This document shows positions 15,862-25,629 of a stretch of 43,584 nt of DNA, one piece after another. Where the stretch lies: NCBI GenBank assembly GCA_019313825.1, contig JAFDAM010000010.1, positions 1 to 43,584 of the forward strand, in the 5' to 3' direction. The notes below the pieces were generated by a model that saw only the letters and a list, made by a program, of their open reading frames with translations, ran no database searches and had not been told where the DNA came from. The stretch is from Deltaproteobacteria bacterium. GTDB taxonomy: Bacteria > Desulfobacterota > DSM-4660 > Desulfatiglandales > HGW-15. Both the position numbers and the translations under genes were made by a program. Every line of letters begins with the position of its first letter. Position 1 is the first letter of the stretch.

Positions 15862-16938
15862 TTGGCAGAGAATCACAATAAGAGGAAGAGTCGTCAGATA
15901 TTCGTGGGAGATATTCCTATCGGTAACGGGGCGCCCGTTGCGGTCCAGTCCATGACCAATACGGACACCCGGGATATATCCTCTACAATGGACCAGGTTC
16001 AACAGCTCCATGAAGCGGGCTGTGAGATCGTTCGCCTGGCAATTCCCGATGAGGAGGCAGCAAATGCCTTCAAGGTGATCAAGTCAAGGGTGTCTCCCCC
16101 GCTGATCGCGGATATACATTTTGACCATCGCCTGGCAATTGCCGCCATCAGGGGAGGAGCAGACGGACTCAGAATCAATCCCGGAAACATTGGCGGACGA
16201 AAGGCGATCCAGAAGATAATAAAGGAGGCTCGTGCCGGGGATATACCAATAAGGATTGGGGTAAACGCGGGCTCGCTTCAGAAAGAGATCCTCGACAGAT
16301 ACGGGCGCCCCACACCTGTGGCAATGGTGGAAAGCGCCCTTGAGCATATCCGTCTCTTTGAGGAGTTGGGATTTGAAAAGATAAAGATCTCCTTAAAATC
16401 CTCCAATGTGCTAAACACTATATCAGCCTATGAGCTGTTGAGCCGGGAGGTAGACTATCCCTTTCATCTCGGCGTCACAGAGGCAGGGACACTCATATCA
16501 GGCACCGTAAAGAACGCCATCGGAATCGGCATCCTGCTCTACAAAGGGATCGGAGACACGATCCGCGTCTCTTTATCCAGAGACCCGGTAGAGGAGGTAA
16601 AGGTAGCCTATGAGATCCTGCGGGCCCTTGATCTCAGACATCGCGGGCCGGAGATCATATCCTGTCCCACCTGTGGCAGGTGCGAGATAGACCTCTTCAA
16701 TATCGTTGAGAGGGTTGAGAAGGAGATCCAGGGGATAGAATCATCTCCCAAGGTGGCTATTATGGGATGCGTGGTGAACGGCCCGGGTGAGGCCAGGGAA
16801 GCCGATATAGGAATTGCGGGAGGTCGAGGACAGGGGGTCCTGTTTAAAAAGGGTGAGGTAGTGAAGAAACTCCCTGAAAAGGAACTGGCCGAAGTATTGA
16901 TAAAAGAAGTTAAAAAACTGGTTGATCAAGGCGCGTAG
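15862..16938 (+). CDS. ispG: 4-hydroxy-3-methylbut-2-enyl diphosphate synthase IspG
   Basis: A 358-residue [4Fe-4S] enzyme of the MEP isoprenoid pathway, converting MEcPP to HMBPP. The N-terminal TIM-barrel sequence (VAVQSMTNTDTRD, then RINPGNIG) and the C-terminal cluster domain are both clear, with cysteines in SCPTCGRCEID (C268, C271, C274) and GCVVNGPGEA (C303). The start is a TTG with CAGGA upstream. The last residues and the TAG stop lie inside a heptamer repeat array that begins at about 16930. The gene probably shares a transcript with pfp, and proS follows after the truncated IVS gene. Confidence 0.95.
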   Translation: MAENHNKRKSRQIFVGDIPIGNGAPVAVQSMTNTDTRDISSTMDQVQQLHEAGCEIVRLAIPDEEAANAFKVIKSRVSPPLIADIHFDHRLAIAAIRGGADGLRINPGNIGGRKAIQKIIKEARAGDIPIRIGVNAGSLQKEILDRYGRPTPVAMVESALEHIRLFEELGFEKIKISLKSSNVLNTISAYELLSREVDYPFHLGVTEAGTLISGTVKNAIGIGILLYKGIGDTIRVSLSRDPVEEVKVAYEILRALDLRHRGPEIISCPTCGRCEIDLFNIVERVEKEIQGIESSPKVAIMGCVVNGPGEAREADIGIAGGRGQGVLFKKGEVVKKLPEKELAEVLIKEVKKLVDQGA

Positions 16939-16985
16939 CGCAGAGAGCAGGGCGCAAGGCGCATAGGGCAAAGCGCATGGCCTGA
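16930..16985. repeat. Heptamer array at the ispG 3' end
   Basis: About eight 7-base units, for example GGCGCAA, GGCGCAT, AGGGCAA, AGCGCAT. This is the reverse complement of the family at 11470-11559 and the same orientation relative to its host gene. The ispG stop codon lies within the first two units. Confidence 0.75.
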
Positions 16986-17022
16986 GGACCAATGATAGAT
17001 AATAGGTAACTGCTCAGGTAGA

Positions 17023-17050
17023 TAGACTGTAGGCATTTAGGCTGTAAGAG
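17023..17050. repeat. Heptamer units upstream of truncated IVS gene
   Basis: TAGACTG, TAGGCAT, TTAGGCT, GTAAGAG: degenerate 7-base units that are inverted relative to the array at 17247-17309. Together the two flank the truncated gene. Confidence 0.5.
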
Positions 17051-17053
17051 AGA

Positions 17054-17263
17054 ATGATGCGTGATCATAGGTCGCTCAGAGCGTTTGAATTGGCTGACGA
17101 AGTGGCGCTTCTGATCTATCGAGCTCATAGAGTATTTTCTAAGGAGGAAATATATGGGTTGACTTCCCAAATGAGAAGAGTGGCGATTTCAGTTCCATCA
17201 AATATCGTTGAAGGGTGCCCCAATTTGATCAATGGGAAAAACCTAATAGCCTTTAGCCTATAG
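17054..17263 (+). pseudogene. Truncated four-helix-bundle (23S rRNA intervening-sequence type) protein
   Basis: A 69-codon frame. Residues 1-55 match the start of the four-helix-bundle proteins found in 23S rRNA intervening sequences and elsewhere: DHRSLRAFELADEVALLIYR, then GLTSQMRRVAISVPSNIVEG. Full-length members are about 115-125 residues, so the second half of the bundle is missing. The tail after GCPNLINGKN is encoded by, and ends in, the TAGCCTA heptamer array, which supplies the TAG stop. A functional product is unlikely. No rRNA gene is near, so it is not in its classical IVS setting. It lies between ispG and proS. Confidence 0.8.
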
Positions 17264-17309
17264 CCTATAGCCTAAACCAGATAGCCTTTATCCTACAGCC
17301 TAAACAACC
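17247..17309. repeat. TAGCCTA heptamer array
   Basis: Nine 7-base units: TAGCCTT, three TAGCCTA, AACCAGA, TAGCCTT, TATCCTA, CAGCCTA, AACAACC. It encodes the last residues and the stop of the truncated IVS-type gene. Confidence 0.8.
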
Positions 17310-17356
17310 TGAATAGTTACGATAATAGATGATAAGGAGAGGTTTGATTTACTATT

Positions 17357-19087
17357 ATGCGATATTCCAATTATTTTATTCCCACACTCAAAGAGACACC
17401 GGCTGAGGCAGAGATCGTCAGTCACAGGTTGATGCTCAGGGCTGGTCTGATCAGGAAGCTTGCTTCAGGGATCTATACGTATCTCCCCGCCGGACTCAAG
17501 TCATTAAAAAAGGTAGAAAATATTATCCGTGAAGAGATGAACCGGTCAGGCGCCATTGAGATACTGATGCCCGCGGTACAGCCCTCGGAACTATGGGAGG
17601 AAAGCGGCAGATGGGACTATTACGGCCGTGAGCTTTTTAGATTCAAGGACCGTCACAACCGGGACTCCTGCCTGGGCCCCACCCATGAGGAGGTCATCAC
17701 CGACCTGGTAAGGAGAGAGATACATTCCTATAAACAGATGCCCGTAAATCTCTACCAGATCCAGAACAAGTTCAGAGACGAGATACGGCCGAGGTTCGGT
17801 ATTATGCGCTGCCGGGAATTTTTGATGAAGGATGCTTACAGTTTTGATGCGGACGAGGCAGGGGCGGACAGAAGTTACGAGATAATGTTTAAGACCTATA
17901 ATAATATATTTCGAAGGTGCGGTCTAAAATTCAAGGCAGCGGAGGCTGATACCGGAAGCATTGGCGGCAGCTTCTCCCATGAATTTATGGTACTGGCCGA
18001 TACGGGCGAGGATTATATCGTCAGCTGTCTGAACTGTGACCATGCCGCGAACCTTGAAAAGGCTGAAGTGAGACGGACCGATGATGAGGCAGGCTCCGTA
18101 AATGAGAAGGAGATGGGACCCCTTGAAGAGGTAGAGACACCTGATATGAAGAGTGTTGAAAAGGTCACGGCCTTCCTGTCCATTTCACCGGATCAGCTTG
18201 TAAAGACGCTGATCCTTAAGGCGAACGAGGAGGTGGTTGCCGCGCTGATCAGGGGTGATCACGAACTGAATGAGATCAAGCTGAAAAATATGCTTGGAGC
18301 GGAGCAGTTGGAACTGGCTGACCCGCAACTTGTGGCCGAGGCCACCGGCGCGCCAATAGGTTTTGCGGGGCCTCACGGCCTTACAATGAAGATAATAGCA
18401 GACTATGCAATAAAGGGGATGAAAGACTTTGTCACCGGAGGAAACAAGAAAGACCTGCATCTGCGAAACGTGAATACGGAGAGAGATTTTCATGTGGACA
18501 CATTCGGCGATCTGCGCGTTGCCATGCCGGGCGATTCGTGCCCCAGATGCGGAGGTGAAATACGATTCGGAAAGGGTATTGAGGTGGGCCATGTATTTAA
18601 ACTGGGGACCAAATACAGCGAGACCATGGGCGCGGTTTTCCTGGACAAGCACGGTAAAGAGAAGCCCATTGTCATGGGTTGTTACGGTATTGGCGTCGGC
18701 AGGACCGTGGCGGCCGCCATTGAACAGAATCATGACAAGGACGGGATTATCTTCCCTATCACCATCGCCCCCTTTGAAGTGGTAATCCTCCCGCTCCAGA
18801 TGAACGAGAAAGAAGTGATTGACGCGGCTGAAAATATTTACAGAGAGATGTCAGAAAAAGGCCTTGATATCCTGCTGGATGACAGGGACTTGAGGGCTGG
18901 ATTTAAATTCAAGGACGCGGACCTCCTGGGAACGCCTTTGCGTATTACAATAGGAACACGGCACCTTAAAAACGGACAGATAGAGATGAAGGCGCGCTCG
19001 GAAGAGGAGAGCACCCTTATCTCTCTTCAGGACGCCCCTGCCTTAATAATGGAAAAAGTAGACAAACTTCATGATTCGACTAAATGA
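17357..19087 (+). CDS. proS: Prolyl-tRNA synthetase, bacterial type
   Basis: A 576-residue class II synthetase charging tRNA-Pro. The length and order are those of the bacterial type: an N-terminal catalytic core, with motif 2 in [17 protein letters not shown]; an inserted editing domain at about 225-400, which clears mischarged alanine; motif 3 in [20 protein letters not shown]; and a C-terminal anticodon-binding domain. AAGGAGAGG lies about 14 bases before the ATG, a rather long gap. The gene ends inside the start of rel, with a 17-base overlap, which implies coupled translation. Confidence 0.96.
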   Translation: MRYSNYFIPTLKETPAEAEIVSHRLMLRAGLIRKLASGIYTYLPAGLKSLKKVENIIREEMNRSGAIEILMPAVQPSELWEESGRWDYYGRELFRFKDRHNRDSCLGPTHEEVITDLVRREIHSYKQMPVNLYQIQNKFRDEIRPRFGIMRCREFLMKDAYSFDADEAGADRSYEIMFKTYNNIFRRCGLKFKAAEADTGSIGGSFSHEFMVLADTGEDYIVSCLNCDHAANLEKAEVRRTDDEAGSVNEKEMGPLEEVETPDMKSVEKVTAFLSISPDQLVKTLILKANEEVVAALIRGDHELNEIKLKNMLGAEQLELADPQLVAEATGAPIGFAGPHGLTMKIIADYAIKGMKDFVTGGNKKDLHLRNVNTERDFHVDTFGDLRVAMPGDSCPRCGGEIRFGKGIEVGHVFKLGTKYSETMGAVFLDKHGKEKPIVMGCYGIGVGRTVAAAIEQNHDKDGIIFPITIAPFEVVILPLQMNEKEVIDAAENIYREMSEKGLDILLDDRDLRAGFKFKDADLLGTPLRITIGTRHLKNGQIEMKARSEEESTLISLQDAPALIMEKVDKLHDSTK

Positions 19088-21212
19088 TATTACCTCACAA
19101 CTCATTATTTATCACCCCAAGGCAGACACAAGCCTTATAGAAAAAGCATACGTCTATTCTGCCAAGGTCCATAAAGGCCAGGTTCGACTCTCCGGTGTGC
19201 CCTACCTTTCACACCCTTTAGAAGTAGCCTATCTCCTCACAGAGATGAAGATGGATGTAATCAGTGTTGTGGCAGGCCTCCTGCATGACACCATCGAGGA
19301 CACGGATGCGGAACTCTCCGAGATAAAACGTCTCTTTGGCAAGGAGACGGCCAATATCGTGGATGGAGTGACAAAGATCAGCAAGATGCCGTTTGACAAC
19401 AGTGAAGAGCGCCAGGCAGAGAATATGCGGAAAATGATCCTGGCCATGACCACGGACATACGCGTTATCCTGGTCAAGCTCGCGGACAGGCTGCATAATA
19501 TGCGAACCCTAGGTTTTCATGTCCCGGAAAAGCAAATATCCATCGCAAAGGAAACCCTTGATATATATGCGCCATTAGCAGGCAGAATGGGTATCTATTG
19601 GCTTAAATCCAGCCTTGAAGATCTATGCCTGTACTACCTTGAACATGAGATCTATGAGAAGATCAGGGCGGGGATAGCGGCAAGAAGCGGGGCCAGGGAA
19701 AACTTCATTCGGGACGTAAAAAAGCTGCTATCCGAAAGGCTGGAAAAGGCCAAGACAGGCATCACCATCAAGGGCAGGCATAAGCATTTCTACAGCATCT
19801 ACACAAAGATGAAGGATCAGAACCTGAATGTGGATCAGGTTTACGACCTCCTGGCGTTCCGTGTAATTGTGAATTCCTTAAAGGAGTGTTATGAGGTCCT
19901 GGGCATTATCCATTCCATGTGGAAGCCTGTTCTGGGAAGATTTAAGGATTACATATCCCTGCCAAAGGCAAACATGTACCAGTCACTCCATACCTCGGTC
20001 ATAGGTCCCCTTGGTCAAAGGATGGAGATCCAGATCCGTACATGGGAGATGGACAAGGTAGCAGAGGAAGGCATTGCCGCGCACTGGAAGTATAAAGAGG
20101 GCCTGTTAGCGGACAAGACCGATCAGAAACAGTTTGCATGGCTGAGACAGCTCCTGGAATGGCAAAAAAATCTCCGGGACCCCAAGGAATTCATAGAGAT
20201 GGTCCAGATGGACCTTTTTCCCAATGAGGTCTATGTATTCACGCCCAAGGGAGCTGTGAAAGAGTTTCCAAAAGGCGCGACCCCCGTTGATTTTGCCTAT
20301 AGCATCCACTCCGAGGTAGGAGAGAAATGCAGCGGGGCAAGGGTGAACAATAAGATGGTTCCCCTTAGATACCAGATGAAAAACGGCGATATCGTTGAGA
20401 TTATAACCTCCAGCAAACAGCACCCACGCAAGGATTGGCTTGATTTTGTAAAGACCTCCCGCGCAAAGAGCAAGATCAGGCACTGGATAAAGAATCAGGA
20501 AAGAGATGAAAGCATCATCCTCGGCAGGAGCATCCTGGAAAAGGGTCTTGAACAATCCAACCTGACCCTTCCCAACATCATGAAAAATGAGCAGGTCTCT
20601 GCGGTTGCAAAGGACTTTTCCTTCCATTCCATTGAGGATCTGCTTGCCAGCATGGGATACGGAAAGATATCCGTTAACCAGGTCATGGGCCGCCTCAAAC
20701 CTAAGCTGGGGATTGAAGAGGAGATACACACCGGCCTGGTCAGTAAAGTGGTTTCTCGTCTCACACGGAAAAAGAGTACCCGGGGCATCAAGGTCAAGGG
20801 GCTTGATGATATGCTGGTTCGTTTTGCCAAATGCTGTCATCCATTGCCGGGTGAACATGTTATAGGGTTTATAACGCGGGGTCGAGGAGTCACCATACAT
20901 AAATACGACTGTCGGCACATCCTTGACGTTGACCAGGAACGTGTGGTGGAAGTCTTATGGGAACCCTCTGCTCAGGATGTCTATTTAGCCAGTCTAAAGG
21001 TTACTTCATTGGATAAAAAAGGGATCCTGGCTGATATCAGTGCGATTATGGCCCAGAAAGATGCAAATATTATCCAGGCCGAGGTTAAGACCACAACGGA
21101 TAAAAAAGGCGTATCCTTTTTTACTATAGAGGTAGAGGACTATAAACAACTTGAGGGAATTATGGGTGCCATAAAAAAGTTAAAAGATGTCTTGCTTGTT
21201 GAAAGAATTTAG
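19071..21212 (+). CDS. rel: Bifunctional (p)ppGpp synthase/hydrolase (Rel/SpoT family)
   Basis: A 713-residue long-form RSH protein that makes and degrades the stringent-response alarmone. The hydrolase HD is at 72-73 (LLHDTIEDT). The synthetase domain has [19 protein letters not shown] at about 289. RxKD at this position marks bifunctional enzymes, whereas synthase-only RelA has ExDD. A TGS domain (about 385-445), a Cys/zinc-like region ([12 protein letters not shown]) and a C-terminal ACT domain (about 640-713) follow. It overlaps the 3' end of proS, so tRNA charging and the starvation response are co-expressed. A 30-base hairpin at 21245-21274 follows, without a T-run. Confidence 0.95.
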   Translation: MIRLNDITSQLIIYHPKADTSLIEKAYVYSAKVHKGQVRLSGVPYLSHPLEVAYLLTEMKMDVISVVAGLLHDTIEDTDAELSEIKRLFGKETANIVDGVTKISKMPFDNSEERQAENMRKMILAMTTDIRVILVKLADRLHNMRTLGFHVPEKQISIAKETLDIYAPLAGRMGIYWLKSSLEDLCLYYLEHEIYEKIRAGIAARSGARENFIRDVKKLLSERLEKAKTGITIKGRHKHFYSIYTKMKDQNLNVDQVYDLLAFRVIVNSLKECYEVLGIIHSMWKPVLGRFKDYISLPKANMYQSLHTSVIGPLGQRMEIQIRTWEMDKVAEEGIAAHWKYKEGLLADKTDQKQFAWLRQLLEWQKNLRDPKEFIEMVQMDLFPNEVYVFTPKGAVKEFPKGATPVDFAYSIHSEVGEKCSGARVNNKMVPLRYQMKNGDIVEIITSSKQHPRKDWLDFVKTSRAKSKIRHWIKNQERDESIILGRSILEKGLEQSNLTLPNIMKNEQVSAVAKDFSFHSIEDLLASMGYGKISVNQVMGRLKPKLGIEEEIHTGLVSKVVSRLTRKKSTRGIKVKGLDDMLVRFAKCCHPLPGEHVIGFITRGRGVTIHKYDCRHILDVDQERVVEVLWEPSAQDVYLASLKVTSLDKKGILADISAIMAQKDANIIQAEVKTTTDKKGVSFFTIEVEDYKQLEGIMGAIKKLKDVLLVERI

Positions 21213-21244
21213 AAACCTGATGAGGATCTGTTCATGGCGGTTAA

Positions 21245-21274
21245 GGCTCAGGCAGTGCCCTTCTGCCGTGAGCC
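21245..21274. other. Hairpin after rel
   Basis: GGCTCAGGCAG and CTGCCGTGAGCC can pair with one bulged base. There is no T-run, so it is not a canonical terminator. It lies between the convergent rel and rpmB genes. Confidence 0.35.
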
Positions 21275-21378
21275 TCGATACAGGAAACGCTCAGGAAAAG
21301 GTGAATATGGGTGAGACCAATCACCATAAAACATATCATAATTACAAAGGGATATATAAACCTTAAGCAATTGGATCA

Positions 21379-21567
21379 TTACGGCTTTACAACCCTGCCG
21401 GATTTAATACAACTGGTACAGACCCGTAATCTTTTAGCCTGGCCGTTTTGAACGGTCCTTACTTTTTGAAGGTTTGGATACCATCTTTTCTTGTTCTTAT
21501 TGTGAGCGTGGCTAATATTATATCCTACCCGTGGTCTTTTACCGCAGATATCGCATACCTTTGACAT
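21379..21567 (-). CDS. rpmB: 50S ribosomal protein L28
   Basis: A 62-residue basic protein with the L28 pattern [20 protein letters not shown] and [11 protein letters not shown]. Four cysteines in two CxxC pairs (C5, C8, C50, C53) make it the zinc-binding C+ form. AGGAG lies seven bases before the ATG on the minus strand. It is transcribed alone, convergent with rel. The bases upstream of it contain a weak possible promoter (TTGCCT, 17 bases, TATGTT). Confidence 0.95.
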   Translation of the reverse strand: MSKVCDICGKRPRVGYNISHAHNKNKKRWYPNLQKVRTVQNGQAKRLRVCTSCIKSGRVVKP

Positions 21568-21685
21568 TGGTTATCTCCTAATGATAAATCTTAAGACAGT
21601 AAAACATAAAACCTTTTTTTACAAAAGGCAATAATTTTTTAGCAACTTTTTTAAGTTTTTGGCATTATTATCTTTATCAGCAGAC

Positions 21686-21720
21686 TAGGAGCCTGTCGGA
21701 TTTTGTCCGCCATGCTCCTA
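21686..21720. repeat. Palindromic repeat, 15-bp imperfect stem
   Basis: TAGGAGCCTGTCGGA pairs with TCCGCCATGCTCCTA (13 of 15) over a five-base loop. It shares AGCAGACT and the GTCGGA core with the palindrome at 21911-21945. It lies in the 404-base gap between rpmB and mpl, is not followed by T on the plus strand, and so is not a terminator for plus-strand genes. Confidence 0.55.
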
Positions 21721-21910
21721 AAAAATATTTCACTGATATTCTATTCTGATTAGTTTATATATTGCCATTTATATATAATTATTATTGTATTTTAAGCATC
21801 CTTTTGGAGCTTCATTTGAAGGTTAATAAAGAAATTTACGATGCGTTACACAGATTTTTTCTACGTATGGGAATAATCTATTCAAAATAAAAGAAAGACA
21901 AAATATTATA

Positions 21911-21945
21911 TAGCAGACTGTCGGACCAAGTCCGACAGTCTGCTA
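21911..21945. repeat. Perfect 16-bp palindrome before mpl
   Basis: TAGCAGACTGTCGGAC, loop CAA, GTCCGACAGTCTGCTA: a perfect 16-bp stem. It ends three bases before an AGGAGG that itself lies 17 bases before the mpl ATG. It may be a REP-like or mobile palindrome or a leader hairpin. The 190 bases between it and the first palindrome are AT-rich and contain no gene that I can see. Confidence 0.65.
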
Positions 21946-21971
21946 GGCAGGAGGATGATATCTAAAATTCA

Positions 21972-23432
21972 ATGGATACTCAAAACACCAATACAAACCA
22001 TTCTGCCTTGCTACCCCCTGAACTCAACATAGTTCCAGCCAGTCCGGGCCATATTCACCTCATGGGAATCTGCGGCACAGGAATGGCCTCCCTCGCAGGC
22101 ATCCTGAAACAGAGAGGTTGCCTTGTGACTGGTTCTGATGAGAATGTATACCCTCCCATGAGTCATTTTCTTGAGGATCTCTCTATCCCCGTTATGAAAG
22201 GATATGGTCCGGCAAACCTGACTCCTGTACCTGATCTTGTCATAGTGGGCAATGTTATTACAAGGAAGAACCCTGAAGCCATCGAACTCTCCCGGCTTAA
22301 AATACCCTATATCTCCATGCCCCAGGCACTCAGGCAATTTGCCATGAAAGGGAAGAGATCCATTGTTATCTCCGGGACTCATGGGAAGACGACAACATCG
22401 ACTATCGTATCCTGGGTCCTTGAGCAGGCAGGTATGGACCCGGGCTTTATGATAGGAGGCATACCAAATAATTTTCACCGGAGTTTCAAGTTAGGAGACG
22501 GCCCTTACTTTGTTATTGAAGGGGATGAATACGATACGGCCTTTTTTGATAAAGGCCCGAAATTCTTGCACTATGCCCCATGGGCTACGATCCTGACGAG
22601 CATAGAATTTGATCACGCAGACATCTTCAGGGACCTTGACCACGTCATTGCAACCTTTCGCCGGCTAATCGATCTTGTCCCGCAGGACGGTCTGCTTATC
22701 GCAAACGGCGATGACCCTATAGTTATTGCTGAATCAAAAAGGGCAAAATGCCCGGTAATAACATACGGTCTGACCGAGGGAGCACACTGGAGGGCCGTTG
22801 ATATCTCGATTCAGAAAGGCCTTACCGGCCTGAAGATCTTAAAGCAAGAAAAGGAATATATTTCGCTTCTGACCCCCCTTTACGGTCAGTACAATATCTC
22901 CAACCTTCTACCTGTTGTTGTCCTCTCCGAGCATCTGAAGATAGAACCTTCAGTCCTTTCCCGGGCATTCGAAAGTTTCAGAGGTGTCAAACGGAGGCAG
23001 GAGGTAATAGGAGAAAAAGGAGGAATCCTGGTCCTGGACGATTTTGCCCATCATCCCACCGCCGTAGAAAAGACTATTCAGGCCGTAAAAGAGAGGTTCG
23101 ACGATCGACGACTGATGGCCATCTTTGAGCCGAGGTCCAACTCCAGCCGTCGCAATATATTTCAGGAAAGATACAGCGCCTCATTTGACCTGTCCGACAT
23201 AGTGCTGATACCCGAGCCTCCCATGATGGAGAAGATACCTCTTCATGAAAGGTTTTCATCTAGAAAACTGGTTAAGGACTTGACTCAAAGGGGGCTTAAG
23301 GCCTTCTACTGCCCTGATACAACTCATCTGCTCCATGAGATTCTCGCGCAGGTTCGGAGAGGCGATGTGATCCTGATCATGTCAAACGGTTCATTCGATA
23401 ACCTGCATAACAGGCTTCTGGAAAGGCTTTAA
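21972..23432 (+). CDS. mpl: UDP-N-acetylmuramate:L-Ala-gamma-D-Glu-meso-DAP ligase
   Basis: A 486-residue Mur-ligase family enzyme that recycles cell-wall tripeptide by joining it to UDP-MurNAc. The N-terminal Rossmann motif reads HLMGICGTGMASLAGIL, the ATP loop GTHGKTTT is at 135-142, and the IEGDEYDTAFFDKGPKFLHY stretch is characteristic of Mpl rather than MurC. The enzyme implies a Gram-negative, meso-DAP wall. The ATG at 21972 is forced by an upstream in-frame stop. The nearest Shine-Dalgarno is 17 bases away, next to a perfect palindrome, so translation may be weak or controlled. The TAA stop merges with the left end of a short inverted-repeat element. Confidence 0.93.
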   Translation: MDTQNTNTNHSALLPPELNIVPASPGHIHLMGICGTGMASLAGILKQRGCLVTGSDENVYPPMSHFLEDLSIPVMKGYGPANLTPVPDLVIVGNVITRKNPEAIELSRLKIPYISMPQALRQFAMKGKRSIVISGTHGKTTTSTIVSWVLEQAGMDPGFMIGGIPNNFHRSFKLGDGPYFVIEGDEYDTAFFDKGPKFLHYAPWATILTSIEFDHADIFRDLDHVIATFRRLIDLVPQDGLLIANGDDPIVIAESKRAKCPVITYGLTEGAHWRAVDISIQKGLTGLKILKQEKEYISLLTPLYGQYNISNLLPVVVLSEHLKIEPSVLSRAFESFRGVKRRQEVIGEKGGILVLDDFAHHPTAVEKTIQAVKERFDDRRLMAIFEPRSNSSRRNIFQERYSASFDLSDIVLIPEPPMMEKIPLHERFSSRKLVKDLTQRGLKAFYCPDTTHLLHEILAQVRRGDVILIMSNGSFDNLHNRLLERL

Positions 23433-23758
23433 TTTAACATCAAAATCCATGCCCCAAGGACGTGGCTTTGTTTGCACCCTAAAAGGGTATATTGACCATA
23501 GGAGGCGATGGCTGTCTCTTCAAGACGATATCTTTTTAGAATTCCACTTGACTCTGCAGTGGTCAAATATTTAGGTTTTATGTCTCTGAATCCTTCGGAA
23601 TCTGCAACTAACTTGGCAAAGCCCAAATATTTGGCCACTTCCTCAAAAGGTAGTAGATATCGTCTTGCATAGATAGTCATTGCCGGATAGATTACCCTTT
23701 TCAGGCAGAGCCAATTTTCTCTGACCATGCCCAGAGGGCATGGATTTTTATGTTAAAT
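23432..23758. mobile_element. MITE-like element, 23-bp terminal inverted repeats
   Basis: 23432-23454 (ATTTAACAT, C, AAAATCCATGCCC) and the reverse complement of 23736-23758 match at 22 of 23 positions. Each end carries a hairpin: CCATGCCCC with GGACGTGG on the left, and CCATGCCC, AGA, GGGCATGG on the right (perfect 8 bp). A 99-codon minus-strand frame (23429-23728) fills the interior. Its product starts MVRENWLCLK and is not recognised. No transposase motif is seen. The element begins in the mpl stop codon. Confidence 0.6.
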
Positions 23759-23859
23759 AAAATAGTTGAAATTTTGATTGGCACATGATATATGAACCAA
23801 CCTTAATTGTGTACGTCGAAGAATAGTGTTATAAAAATACCTACCACACACTTTCTTGT

Positions 23860-23944
23860 GACATGTCCGGTCCGAATTTAGCCAACAGATCAATTGCTAT
23901 GTAACCTGTTTTAATAATATACAAACCGGACGAATTAACATGTC
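23860..23944 (+). promoter_or_regulatory. Candidate promoter/operator region of ABC operon
   Basis: TTGCTA (23894-23899), 18 bases, TATACA (23918-23923) is a moderate promoter. It is flanked by a broken inverted repeat, GACATGT at 23860 and ACATGTC at 23938, and by near-identical direct copies CCGGTCCGAATT and CCGGACGAATT. The region lies just upstream of the ABC ATPase gene. The rest of 23759-23970 holds no gene I can see. Confidence 0.35.
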
Positions 23945-23970
23945 CTGATTCTTGATATAAGGAGAGAGAG

Positions 23971-24912
23971 ATGATCCATGTGGAAAGCCTGACCAAATAT
24001 TATCATGATCTATGTGCCGTGGATCAGATCAACTTTGACATCCAGAAGGGCGAAATCGTGGGGTTGTTGGGTCCTAACGGCGCAGGCAAAACCACCACAC
24101 TGCGGATGTTGACCGGTTTTCTCCGGCCCACGTCAGGCAGTATTCGTGTCAAGGACTATGATATCGATAAGTATCCCCTGGAGATCAAGAAGCTCATAGG
24201 ATACCTTCCTGAATCCGCTCCCCTCTACCATGACATGCTGGTTTATGACTACTTGAACTATGTTGCGGATATCCGGGAACTTGACGGAGGACGGAAAAAA
24301 TCCCGCATTCACCAGCTGGCGGATCTCTGCGGAATCAATGAGATCATGCACCAACCCATTGGAGTGTGTTCCAAGGGCTATAAACAGCGGGTAGGCCTTG
24401 CCCATGCCATGATGAATGATCCGGAGATACTGATCCTCGACGAACCCACTGCCGGCCTCGACCCCAACCAGATCGCTGAAATCAGGGAGATAATCAGACG
24501 GATCGGGAAAGAGAAGACCATCATCATCTCTACCCATATCCTGAGTGAAGCTGAGGCCGCGTGCAACCGGGTAATCATCATTAACCAGGGCAAAATAGTC
24601 GCGGATGGCGGCATAGAAACCCTCAGGCAATCTGCCGGCGGGGAATATCTCATTAACATCTCCCTGAAGAACGCCGGTTTTGAGGCCGCGGAGTCGGAGC
24701 TTAGATCCATTGACGGGATTAACCGCGTTAATAAGGTCGTTGGAGAAGAGGGGGAGGAGATTCTGCACCTAAGGCTCACATGCAGGTCCTCTGCGGATCT
24801 CCGGGAGGAGATCTATCAAAGAGTCAAGCCGACAGACTGGATTCTGCTGGAACTTCACCAGGAGACTCAATCCCTTGAAAAGGTATTCCAGGAACTCACC
24901 AAGGAGAGCTGA
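23971..24912 (+). CDS. ABC transporter ATPase, GldA-like
   Basis: A 313-residue ABC ATPase. The Walker A motif is GPNGAGKTT, the signature loop reads CSKGYKQR in place of the usual LSGGQ, and Walker B is ILILDEPTAGLDP, followed by the ISTH switch histidine. A C-terminal extension of about 90 residues follows. It works with the ABC-2 permease and the GldG-type protein downstream. In Bacteroidota the GldA/F/G set is needed for gliding; in Desulfobacterota this cassette is common and its cargo unknown, so motility should not be assumed. GGAGAGAGAG precedes the ATG, and the next gene starts one base after the stop. Confidence 0.9.
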   Translation: MIHVESLTKYYHDLCAVDQINFDIQKGEIVGLLGPNGAGKTTTLRMLTGFLRPTSGSIRVKDYDIDKYPLEIKKLIGYLPESAPLYHDMLVYDYLNYVADIRELDGGRKKSRIHQLADLCGINEIMHQPIGVCSKGYKQRVGLAHAMMNDPEILILDEPTAGLDPNQIAEIREIIRRIGKEKTIIISTHILSEAEAACNRVIIINQGKIVADGGIETLRQSAGGEYLINISLKNAGFEAAESELRSIDGINRVNKVVGEEGEEILHLRLTCRSSADLREEIYQRVKPTDWILLELHQETQSLEKVFQELTKES

Positions 24913-24913
24913 T

Positions 24914-25618
24914 ATGCGACAGGTTAAACACATCTTTATTAAAGAATTCAGGTCCTATTTTGCCTCACCCATAGCTTACATCGTTATATCCATCTTTCTA
25001 CTGGTGACCGGGTGGTTCTTTTTTACGACCTTTTTCCTCTTCAGCCAAGCGGGGCTCCGAAACTTTTTTACGCTGCTCCCGGTTATTTTTCCGTTCGTTG
25101 TCCCAGCCATCACAATGAGGCTTTTCTCAGAGGAACTGAATATCGGATCCTATGAGATCCTGCTCACCATGCCCGTGACATTTACTGATGTTGTTCTTGG
25201 CAAATTCCTTGCCAGTGTCGCGTTCATTGCGGCAATGCTGATCCCCACCATCTCGTATCCCGTCACCATCTCGTTCCTTGGCCAACTGGATTGGGGACCT
25301 GTCGTGGGCGGATACATCGGCGCTGTTTTGTTAGGCGCCGCATTTTCTGCAATCGGACTGTTTGCCTCGTCTCTGACCAGAAATCAGATCATAGCCTTTA
25401 TTATCGGGGTGGCCATCTGCTTCGGTCTGACCCTCATAGATAAGATGCTCTTTTTTCTTCCCAGGTCTTTACTGGGATTCTTTGGATATCTTGGAGCGGA
25501 TTTTCACTTCCAGAACATCTCAAAGGGAGTTATTGATTCGCGTGATATCCTGTACTTTCTGAGTGTAAGCTTTATCGGTCTCTACGGCGCTCACCTGGTT
25601 ATGCAGGAAAAAAGATAA
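24914..25618 (+). CDS. ABC-2 type permease, GldF-like
   Basis: A 234-residue inner-membrane permease with six hydrophobic segments. The N-terminus HIFIKEFRSYFASPIAYIV is typical of ABC-2 permeases. The ATG at 24914, with AAGGAGAG upstream, is chosen over an in-frame start at 24875 that overlaps the ATPase gene. It pairs with the ATPase and probably with the GldG-type protein, whose gene starts 11 bases after its stop. The transported substrate is unknown. Confidence 0.88.
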   Translation: MRQVKHIFIKEFRSYFASPIAYIVISIFLLVTGWFFFTTFFLFSQAGLRNFFTLLPVIFPFVVPAITMRLFSEELNIGSYEILLTMPVTFTDVVLGKFLASVAFIAAMLIPTISYPVTISFLGQLDWGPVVGGYIGAVLLGAAFSAIGLFASSLTRNQIIAFIIGVAICFGLTLIDKMLFFLPRSLLGFFGYLGADFHFQNISKGVIDSRDILYFLSVSFIGLYGAHLVMQEKR

Positions 25619-25629
25619 GGAGGACATAA

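Noticed and set aside
19180-19200. GGTTCGACTC sequence resembling a tRNA T-arm
   Set aside because: It is inside the rel coding region, with no acceptor stem or anticodon arm nearby.
23429-23728. 99-codon minus-strand frame as a firm gene
   Set aside because: It lies inside an inverted-repeat element, has no recognised motif or family, and overlaps the mpl stop region. It is described with the element instead.
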